Source of the DNA: Rhodobacter sp. NTK016B
GTDB lineage: Bacteria; Pseudomonadota; Alphaproteobacteria; Rhodobacterales; Rhodobacteraceae
Direction: 5' to 3'
Length of the DNA stretch: 64,000 bases
NCBI RefSeq assembly: GCF_017303295.1
Contig: NZ_JAFKOK010000009.1
Location: 124,001-188,000 of the forward strand
Shown: positions 43,222 to 51,333 of the stretch, in pieces
Numbering within the stretch: the first letter of the stretch is position 1
Layout of the letters: the number at the start of each line of letters is the position of its first letter
Made by a program: the position numbers and the translations under genes
Notes under the pieces: model-generated
The model's input: the letters and a program-made list of their open reading frames with translations, nothing else
What the model was told of the DNA's origin: nothing
Databases searched by the model: none

Positions 43222-44657
43222 GGCGCGTCCGCGTTGCGGGCGGTCGGGTCGATACCCGGGCCCAGCACCTCGGGCAAGGCACGCAGAAGCGCGCGCGCGC
43301 CCTGCCCCACACCGCCTTTCGGGCGCGCGGGTGCCGCGACGGGCTGCCAGCCATAGATGTCGAAATGCGCGAAGCGTTGCGCGCCTTCGGCAAAGCGGCG
43401 CAGGAACAGCGCGGCGGTGATCGACCCGGCCATGCCGCCGGACGGTGCGTTGTCGAGATCGGCAATGCCGGGCTCGATCAGGCTTTCATAGGGCGCGTGG
43501 AACGGCATGCGCCAGAGCGGATCGGCCTCACTCCGCGCGGCACGGGCAAGGGCATCGGCGAGCGGTTCGTCATCGGTATAGAAGGGCGGCAGGTCAGGCC
43601 CCAGCGCGACGCGCGCGGCGCCGGTCAGCGTTGCCATGCAGATCAGCGCGTCGGGCGCCTCTTCGCAGGCGAGCGCCAGAGCATCGGCAAGGACAAGACG
43701 GCCTTCGGCATCGGTATTGTTGACCTCGACCGTCCGGCCATTGCGCGCGGTCAGCACGTCGCCGGGCCGCATCGCGCTGCCCGAAATGGAATTCTCGACC
43801 GCCGGGATCAGCACGCGCAGCCGGACCTTCCAGCCCAGCGCCATGATCATCATCGCCAGCCCCAGAACCGTGGCGGCGCCGCCCATATCCTTTTTCATAA
43901 GCCCCATCGAGGCGCCCGGCTTGATGTTCAGCCCGCCGGTATCGAAACACACGCCCTTACCGACCAGCGTCAAGCTCGGCCCCTCATCGCCCCAGCGCAG
44001 ATCGAGCAGCCGTGGCATCCGATCCGAGGCCCGGCCCACGGCGTGGATCAGCGGAAAATTCTCGACCAGCAGATCGTCGCCATAAGTGACCGAGACCTGC
44101 GCGTTGAAATCATCGGCAAGCGTGAGGACGGTGGTTTCCAGCTCTTCGGGGCCCAGCTGCGAGGCGGGGGTGTTGATCAGGTCGCGGGTCAGCCATTCGG
44201 CGGAAGCGAGCGTCTCAATCCGATGCGCGTCGATACCGGCCGGGGCCTTGAGCGCAGGCAGGGACAATTCCTCGGCCGGGCGGTGGCGGAAACGGTCGAA
44301 ACTGTAGCCCGCGAGCAGCCATGCCAGCGCCTGCTCGGGCAGATCGGCATCGGGGATGCCCCCGGCAAGGTGATAGGTCCCGGCGGGCAGTTTCTGGCGC
44401 GCGGTGCCCAGCGCGAAGCGACCGCGCGCGCGTGCCGCGGCGCGGCCCATTCCGAACACCGCAAGATCCAGCCCGCCCGACGCGTCGGGCACGCAGATCG
44501 TTTCACCGGAATTGCCCTGAAAGCCCACCGAGGACAGCCAGGCGCGCACGCGTTCGGGCTGCCCGTCCAGCCAATCGGACAGGGTGTCTTTCGTCACGAC
44601 ATGCAGCGGAACGGATTGCTGGTCGTTCGACGCGAAGGCGGAGTGGTGTCTGCGCAT
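43218..44657 (-). CDS. Leucyl aminopeptidase family protein (M17)
   Basis: A 479-residue dimetal aminopeptidase. The C-terminal catalytic domain includes LTLVGKGVCFDTGGLNIKPG near residue 241 (Lys and Asp ligands), MKKDMGGAA near 264, and the signature NTDAEGRLVLADAL near 319. The N-terminal domain (about 1-160) is variable, as in PepB-like members. ATG44657 is chosen over a longer frame at 44687. Translationally coupled to the NlpC/P60 hydrolase, so murein-peptide turnover is plausible. Confidence 0.88.
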   Translation of the reverse strand: MRRHHSAFASNDQQSVPLHVVTKDTLSDWLDGQPERVRAWLSSVGFQGNSGETICVPDASGGLDLAVFGMGRAAARARGRFALGTARQKLPAGTYHLAGGIPDADLPEQALAWLLAGYSFDRFRHRPAEELSLPALKAPAGIDAHRIETLASAEWLTRDLINTPASQLGPEELETTVLTLADDFNAQVSVTYGDDLLVENFPLIHAVGRASDRMPRLLDLRWGDEGPSLTLVGKGVCFDTGGLNIKPGASMGLMKKDMGGAATVLGLAMMIMALGWKVRLRVLIPAVENSISGSAMRPGDVLTARNGRTVEVNNTDAEGRLVLADALALACEEAPDALICMATLTGAARVALGPDLPPFYTDDEPLADALARAARSEADPLWRMPFHAPYESLIEPGIADLDNAPSGGMAGSITAALFLRRFAEGAQRFAHFDIYGWQPVAAPARPKGGVGQGARALLRALPEVLGPGIDPTARNADAP

Positions 44658-44751
44658 GGATATTCCCGGTTTCGATACTCGCCACACCCTATGACGTAGG
44701 TCTCGGAAAGGGAAAGTCCGATTGACCGCGCGCGGCGGAAACAGGCCGCCC

Positions 44752-44778
44752 GGCGACAGGCCCCATGGACATGTCGCC
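44752..44778 (-). terminator. Possible terminator hairpin
   Basis: GGCGACA and TGTCGCC pair around a 13-base loop, 50 bases after the stop of the minus-strand HPt-like gene. No U-tract; weak evidence. Confidence 0.3.
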
Positions 44779-44827
44779 TGTGACGTCGTTCTGAAGGCCG
44801 CTCACCCTGCCCGACGACAGAGATCGG

Positions 44828-45208
44828 TCACATCGACAGGCCGGGCACTTCCCAGACCATCGCCAGCGATCGATCACCGATGCGCACGAGCCGCTCCCAG
44901 ATCGCGCGATACGCGACGAGGTCGCCATGGCGGGCCGAAATCCCCATATCGCGCGAAACCCGCGCGAGCGAGGTCAGCCCGATTTCCATGCTCAGCCGTG
45001 ACACGCGCTGCGCCAGGTCGGGAATACCGGCAAGATTATCCGACCGGACCATCGTATCGACCTGGACCAGCAGGTCCGAGATCGCCTCGACGGTTTCCAT
45101 GACACGGTTCTCGGCCCCACGGTGGCCCAGATTTTTAAAGACGGCATCCAAGGTGACCGTGTCGATGACGACACGCTCGCTTGGACGCAATTCGACAACT
45201 ATAGTCAC
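44828..45208 (-). CDS. Small helical protein resembling a degenerate HPt domain
   Basis: A 126-residue, mostly helical protein without signal peptide or membrane segment. Residues 65-88 (LAQRVSRLSMEIGLTSLARV...) align without gaps to the HPt consensus AHxLKGxAxxxGxxxLaxl, with Gly77 ten residues after the phospho-acceptor position. That position is Gln67, and the following Lys-Gly is Ser-Arg, so it cannot phosphorylate in the usual way. It might be an HPt-derived scaffold or inhibitor in a signalling pathway. Divergent from the carbonic anhydrase gene across 158 bases. Family not recognised with certainty. Confidence 0.6.
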   Translation of the reverse strand: MTIVVELRPSERVVIDTVTLDAVFKNLGHRGAENRVMETVEAISDLLVQVDTMVRSDNLAGIPDLAQRVSRLSMEIGLTSLARVSRDMGISARHGDLVAYRAIWERLVRIGDRSLAMVWEVPGLSM

Positions 45209-45366
45209 AATCGCACCCTTTCTGCCCCAGTCTATTTCCCTTGCACCCGCAGAAAGGATCTTTGATCCGAGCTAACAATTCGTTGCCCCGAGTGCGGGAA
45301 AGCTGCTCGATTTTCCTGCAAATTGAGCTTAGCACCGGATTGTGGTGGAATTAAGAGGAAACGCCG

Positions 45367-46020
45367 ATGTCGAACGCCCGCAAATTGCCCGGATACCTGA
45401 CCAACCGGTATCGTGGCTGGCGCGCTACGCATTTCGCCGAGAACAAGAGCTGGTTTCGCCATCTGGCTCAGGAAGGACAGCACCCGCGTTCCATGCTGAT
45501 CGCCTGCTGCGACTCGCGCGTGCACGTGACCTCGATCTTCGGGGCCGATCCAGGCGAGTTCTTCATCCACCGAAACATCGCCAATCTGGTGCCGCCCTAC
45601 ACGCCCGACGGGCAGCAGCACGGCACCTCGGCGGCCGTGGAATATGCTGTAAGTGCACTGAAAGTTGCCCATCTGATCGTTGTCGGCCACTCGAATTGCG
45701 GCGGCGTGCGCGGGTGCCATGACATGTGCGCGGGCAACGCGCCCGAGCTGTCGGCAGAGTCGAGTTTCGTGGGCACATGGATGGAAATCCTGCGCCCGGG
45801 ATACGAGGCCACCGACGGGATCAAGGACGAAGCCGAGCGCATCGCGGCGATGGAAAAAGAGGCCGTGAAGATCTCGCTGGCCAACCTGATGACCTTTCCC
45901 TTCGTACGCGAAGCGGTCGAGTCCGAGGCGCTGACCTTGCACGGATTGTGGCACAATATTGGCGAAGGCGGCCTCGACGCCTACGATCCGGAAACAGACG
46001 CCTTCGCACCGGTCGGCTGA
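45367..46020 (+). CDS. Beta-class carbonic anhydrase
   Basis: A 217-residue zinc enzyme interconverting CO2 and bicarbonate. Zinc ligands are Cys47 (CCDSR, with the Asp49-Arg51 dyad), His108 and Cys111 (VGHSNCGG). Length and motifs are normal for plant-type beta carbonic anhydrase. The next gene encodes a SulP transporter, 111 bases on. Together they suggest bicarbonate supply, for instance to carboxylases such as carbamoyl-phosphate synthase. Confidence 0.95.
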   Translation: MSNARKLPGYLTNRYRGWRATHFAENKSWFRHLAQEGQHPRSMLIACCDSRVHVTSIFGADPGEFFIHRNIANLVPPYTPDGQQHGTSAAVEYAVSALKVAHLIVVGHSNCGGVRGCHDMCAGNAPELSAESSFVGTWMEILRPGYEATDGIKDEAERIAAMEKEAVKISLANLMTFPFVREAVESEALTLHGLWHNIGEGGLDAYDPETDAFAPVG

Positions 46021-46084
46021 GTCGCGCGACACAGGGCCGCGCCCTGTCTGCGCGGCCACGCGACCGCTGCCCTTGCAGTTTCCC

Positions 46085-46113
46085 GGAACGGCGCGCTAAA
46101 TTCGCGCCGTTCC
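46085..46113 (+). terminator. Terminator-like hairpin between carbonic anhydrase and sulP
   Basis: GGAACGGCGCG and CGCGCCGTTCC form a perfect 11-bp stem around a seven-base loop, followed by TTAATATTT. It ends 18 bases before the SulP start, so it may separate or attenuate expression of the two genes, or cover the SulP ribosome site. Confidence 0.65.
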
Positions 46114-46131
46114 TTAATATTTGGCGGTCTC

Positions 46132-47823
46132 ATGCCCTATTCAGACAGGCTCGTACCGGCCCTGTATCCCGTCCTTCGTGAGGGGTACTCGCTGACGCAT
46201 CTCAAGCGCGACGCTCTGGCCGGGCTTACCGTGGCCATCGTCGCGCTGCCGCTGTCGATGGCGATCGCCATCGCCGCGGGCGGGACGCCGGCCATGGGGC
46301 TTTACACCGCGATCGTCGGCGGCTTCGTGATCTCGGCGCTTGGGGGGTCACGCTATCAGATCGGCGGACCGGCGGGCGCGTTCATCGTGCTGGTCGCGGC
46401 GACGGTGGCGCAGCACGGGATCGGCGGGATGTTTCTGGCAACGATTCTGGCCGGGATCATCATGGCGGCTCTGGGCCTGTTCCGGCTGGGCTCGTATATC
46501 CGTTTCATTCCCTATCCCGTCACCGTGGGCTTCACGACCGGCATCGGCACGATCATTTTCGCAAGCCAGCTCAAAGACTTGCTGGGGCTGACGCTGGACG
46601 GCCCGGAACCCGGCCCGATCCTTGAGAAACTGCCCGCCATCTGGCAGGCGCTGCCGACCGCCAATCCCGTCACCATCACGCTGGCCGCCGCGACCGTGGC
46701 GCTGATCCTCGGGCTCAAGCGGTTCGCGCCGCGCCTGCCAGAACTGCTGATCGCGGTGGCGGCGACGACCTTGGCGGCGGCTTTGCTCGATCTGGATACA
46801 CCCACAATCGTGTCGACCTTCGGCGCGGTTCCGGCGATGCTGCCCGCGCCCTCTCTGCCGCCGATTTCGTGGGAACTGGTCGTTGCTGTCCTGCCCAATG
46901 CGGTGGGTTTCGCGCTGCTGGGCTCGATCGAGTCGCTGCTGTCGGCGGTGGTCGCGGACGGAATGAGCGGGCGCCGGCATTCCTCGAACATGGAGCTGAT
47001 CGCGCAGGGCGCGGCGAATGTCGCCTCGGGGATGATGGGCGGCATGGTCGCCACCGGCACCATCGCCCGCACCGCCACCAATGTCCGCGCCAACGCGCAT
47101 TCACCGGTCGCCGGGATGCTGCATGCAGTGTTCGTGCTGGCCTTCATGATGCTGGCGGCACCTTTGGTGGGGATGATCCCGCTGGCAGCGTTGGCGGGGG
47201 TGCTGGCGACGGTGGCGTGGAACATGATCGAACGCCATGCCATCGCCACGCTGATGCGCAGCTCGAAAGGCGATGCGGCGGTGCTGGCGGTGACGCTGTT
47301 GCTGACCGTGTTCCGCGACCTGACCGAAGCAATCGTCGTCGGCTTCGCGCTGGGATCGGTGCTGTTCATCCACCGCATGAGCAAAGCCGCCGACGTCGCC
47401 GCGCTGGAGGAAGACGAGGACGAAGCCGTCACCGCCGGACTGCGCCGCGACGACGAGATCCTCGTCTACCGGATCCGGGGGGCGTTTTTCTTCGGCGCGG
47501 CGGCCTCGGTCGGGGCGGTGCTGGAACGGATCGGCGACACCCATCGCGCGATGATCGTCGATTTCGCCGAAGCCGCGATGGTGGATTCCACCGCGATTCA
47601 CACCATTGCCGGGCTTGTCACCATCGCCCGGAGGCGCGGCGTGCTGGTCGTGCTGACGGGCGGGGATGCCGAGTTGCAGGCCGGGCTTGAAGCGCACGCG
47701 CTCGACGCATCGACCGTCCCCCGCGCGCCCGATATCGAAGCAGGGATTGCGCTGGCCCGTGCGGAACTGGCGCGCGAGGACGGGAATGCGCCGATGCCCG
47801 CCACAGCACTGGGCGCGCATTGA
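46132..47823 (+). CDS. SulP family anion transporter with STAS domain
   Basis: A 563-residue inner-membrane transporter of 12-14 segments. The N-terminal signature (LAGLTVAIVALPLSMAIAIAAG) is near residues 27-48 and GGSRYQIGGPAGAFIVLVAA near 68-87. A cytoplasmic STAS domain follows from about residue 440 (LVYRIRGAFFFGAAASV, DFAEAAMVDSTAIHTI). SulP proteins carry sulfate, bicarbonate or dicarboxylates. Adjacency to carbonic anhydrase favours bicarbonate; sulfate is also possible, given the sulfotransferases further right. Substrate unproved. Confidence 0.88.
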   Translation: MPYSDRLVPALYPVLREGYSLTHLKRDALAGLTVAIVALPLSMAIAIAAGGTPAMGLYTAIVGGFVISALGGSRYQIGGPAGAFIVLVAATVAQHGIGGMFLATILAGIIMAALGLFRLGSYIRFIPYPVTVGFTTGIGTIIFASQLKDLLGLTLDGPEPGPILEKLPAIWQALPTANPVTITLAAATVALILGLKRFAPRLPELLIAVAATTLAAALLDLDTPTIVSTFGAVPAMLPAPSLPPISWELVVAVLPNAVGFALLGSIESLLSAVVADGMSGRRHSSNMELIAQGAANVASGMMGGMVATGTIARTATNVRANAHSPVAGMLHAVFVLAFMMLAAPLVGMIPLAALAGVLATVAWNMIERHAIATLMRSSKGDAAVLAVTLLLTVFRDLTEAIVVGFALGSVLFIHRMSKAADVAALEEDEDEAVTAGLRRDDEILVYRIRGAFFFGAAASVGAVLERIGDTHRAMIVDFAEAAMVDSTAIHTIAGLVTIARRRGVLVVLTGGDAELQAGLEAHALDASTVPRAPDIEAGIALARAELAREDGNAPMPATALGAH

Positions 47824-47871
47824 CGCTGGCGTTGACCTGCGCACGACCCCGCCCTATGCCTGCGCCCAACC

Positions 47872-47900
47872 GCGCCGGGCCGGTCTGACCGACCCGGCGC
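47872..47900 (+). terminator. Terminator-like hairpin after sulP
   Basis: GCGCCGGG and CCCGGCGC pair, enclosing a second short stem GGTC/GACC. It is 49 bases after the SulP stop and followed by CCCTTTGG. Strong hairpin, poor U-tract. Confidence 0.55.
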
Positions 47901-47975
47901 CCCTTTGGCTCAGGAGATGACATGCCCCGTTGCGCACCCCTCGGCGCCATCGTCCTTTGCGGACCGGCCCGGTAA

Positions 47976-49196
<1,221 letters not shown>

Positions 49197-49416
49197 CGCA
49201 GCATCCCGACCGCACTCTTGCTGCACCGCAGCGACAAGAGATATGCGAAAATGCCACGGTATTGGGCAAAAGTCGGCTCAACCCTGACCATGTAGTCCAA
49301 AATATGATGCAATATCGGCCCTTTCATGCTCAAATAGGCGGGTTACGGCATCTGGCGCGCATCGGTTCGAGTCGCATGAGCAATCCCGTTTTGCCGCAGC
49401 TGCATTGAAGGTATTT

Positions 49417-51303
49417 ATGCTGACCCGATTGACCACACTGTCCCGGCGGACCAAGCAATTGATCCTGCTCTGGCTGGACATCCTGTTGGTTCCCGCATCG
49501 CTTCTGGTGTCGATGGCGGTCTCGTCCAGCACGATCCCCTTCCTTCAGGAAATCCGCGCCGAGCTTCCGGCGATGATCCTGCTGTCGATCGCGGCGGGCT
49601 TCATCTCGGTCTCGCTGGGTCTGCCCCGTGTTCAGCTGAAATCCTACGAGCTTTCGGCGCTTGGCCGTTCGGCTGCGCTGGGGGGCATGCTGGCCGGGAT
49701 GCTGGCGATGATGGTGCTGCTGGGTCAATCCAATGTCGAAGCCGGGACGCCCGTCATCCTTGCGCTGATCTATTCCGTCTTCTCGGCCACGTCGCGACTG
49801 GTGCTGCTGCAGATCCTGCTGGCCCTTTACCGCAAGAATGTCGATGAAACGCGCGTGCTGATCTACGGCGCGGGCAAGACCGGCATTCAGCTGGCCATGG
49901 CGCTGAAATCGACCGAAGATGTGCGGCTTCTGGGTTTTCTCGACGATAACAGCGTGCTGCATGGCATGACGGTGGCCGGTCAGACCGTCTACCCGGCCCA
50001 GCGGATCGAGGCGCTGATCCAGTCGCAGAATGTCGACAAGGTTCTTCTGGCCATGCCGTCGCTCAGCCAGCCCCGGCAGGCGCAGATCGCCCGGCGCGTC
50101 GCGAAGATGAAGGTCGAGGTTCAGACGCTTCCCTCTTTCGCGCAACTCATCGGACAGGAAGAGATCGTCGACAAGCTGGCGCCGGTGCTGCCCAATCAGG
50201 TTCTGGGCCGCAAGCATCTGAAGGATGCGCTGGATGGCGGCTGTACCGCCTATCGCGGACGCAGCGTGATGATTACCGGCGCGGGCGGCTCGATCGGCTC
50301 AGAGATTTGTCGTCAGATCCTCAGTTGCAAGCCCGAGCGGCTGGTGCTGCTGGAACTGACGGAATTCGCGCTGTTCTCGATTGACCGCGAATTGCGCGCG
50401 CTGGCCGAAGATACGGGCACCGAGATTGTGCCGATCCTGGGCTCGGTCACCGATGCCCGCCTTGTCGACGCGACGATCCGCGCGCAGGGCGTTCAGGTAA
50501 TCCTGCATGCCGCCGCCTACAAGCATGTCCCGATGGTCGAAAAGAACCCGCTGGCCGGGATTTCGAACAACGTGTTCGGCACGCAGATCGTGGCGATGGC
50601 CGCGCTCGAAAACAAGATCGAGCGTTTCGTGCTGGTCTCGACCGACAAGGCGGTGCGCCCTCTGGGCGTAATGGGCGCAACCAAGCGGATGGCCGAGCTG
50701 ATCGTCGGCGATTGCGCGCGGCGCTCGAAAGACACCGTGTTCGCGATGGTGCGCTTCGGCAATGTGCTGGGCTCTTCGGGCTCGGTCGTGCCGATCTTCT
50801 ACGATCAGGTCAGCCGCGGCGGCCCCGTGACCGTCACTGATCCCGAGGTCACGCGCTATTTCATGACGATTCAGGAAGCCTGCCGTCTGGTCTTGTGGGC
50901 CGGCACGCTGTCCGAAGGCGGCGAGATTTTCGTTCTGGATATGGGCAAGCCCGTGAAGATCGTCGATCTGGCGCGGCAGGTCATCGAAGCGGCGGGTTAC
51001 TCGGTTCAGGACAAGGACAATCCCGACGGCGATATCGAGGTCATCACCACCGGCCTGCGCGAAGGCGAGAAGCTGCATGAGGAACTGACCGTCAGCCCCC
51101 GCCTGTCGCAGACCGCGCATCCCAAGCTGAGCTGCGCGCGCGAGGAATTGCTGACCGAGTTCGAGATCATCCGCGCGCTGCAGGCCCTGCGCGGCGCGGT
51201 CGAAGTGGGCGAGGCCGATGCGGCAGTGGGCGAGATGATGCACTGGCTCAAGCGCGATCTCGACAACAATCTGCGGCTGGCCGAAAGCCTCGCCCAGCGC
51301 TGA
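49417..51303 (+). CDS. Membrane-bound nucleotide-sugar 4,6-dehydratase/epimerase, CapD/WbpM-like
   Basis: A 628-residue inner-membrane enzyme. Four hydrophobic segments cover about residues 10-130, then a CoA-binding-like nucleotide domain (RVLIYGAGKTGIQLA near 148) and a C-terminal SDR domain with VMITGAGGSIGSEI near 284. The catalytic segment reads STDKA...MGATK, with Met in the usual Tyr position of the YxxxK motif, as in WbpM-type UDP-GlcNAc 4,6-dehydratases. It makes a dideoxy-sugar precursor for surface glycans. ATG49417 follows GAAGG; TTG49405 is an alternative. The 220 bases before it hold an AT-rich stretch near 49300 and no other feature I can support. Confidence 0.92.
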   Translation: MLTRLTTLSRRTKQLILLWLDILLVPASLLVSMAVSSSTIPFLQEIRAELPAMILLSIAAGFISVSLGLPRVQLKSYELSALGRSAALGGMLAGMLAMMVLLGQSNVEAGTPVILALIYSVFSATSRLVLLQILLALYRKNVDETRVLIYGAGKTGIQLAMALKSTEDVRLLGFLDDNSVLHGMTVAGQTVYPAQRIEALIQSQNVDKVLLAMPSLSQPRQAQIARRVAKMKVEVQTLPSFAQLIGQEEIVDKLAPVLPNQVLGRKHLKDALDGGCTAYRGRSVMITGAGGSIGSEICRQILSCKPERLVLLELTEFALFSIDRELRALAEDTGTEIVPILGSVTDARLVDATIRAQGVQVILHAAAYKHVPMVEKNPLAGISNNVFGTQIVAMAALENKIERFVLVSTDKAVRPLGVMGATKRMAELIVGDCARRSKDTVFAMVRFGNVLGSSGSVVPIFYDQVSRGGPVTVTDPEVTRYFMTIQEACRLVLWAGTLSEGGEIFVLDMGKPVKIVDLARQVIEAAGYSVQDKDNPDGDIEVITTGLREGEKLHEELTVSPRLSQTAHPKLSCAREELLTEFEIIRALQALRGAVEVGEADAAVGEMMHWLKRDLDNNLRLAESLAQR

Positions 51304-51333
51304 ACGGGCGCGAACAAGGGCTTTGCGGGCGGG

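Noticed and set aside
47922-47975. A 17-codon frame with AGGAG five bases upstream, between sulP and glf, containing two Cys codons
   Set aside because: It could be a leader peptide, but there is no linked hairpin or downstream regulated start, and such short frames occur often by chance.
49364-49373. GGTTCGAGTC, resembling the T-arm of a tRNA
   Set aside because: The bases on either side do not form a T-stem, and no acceptor, D or anticodon arms can be drawn around it.
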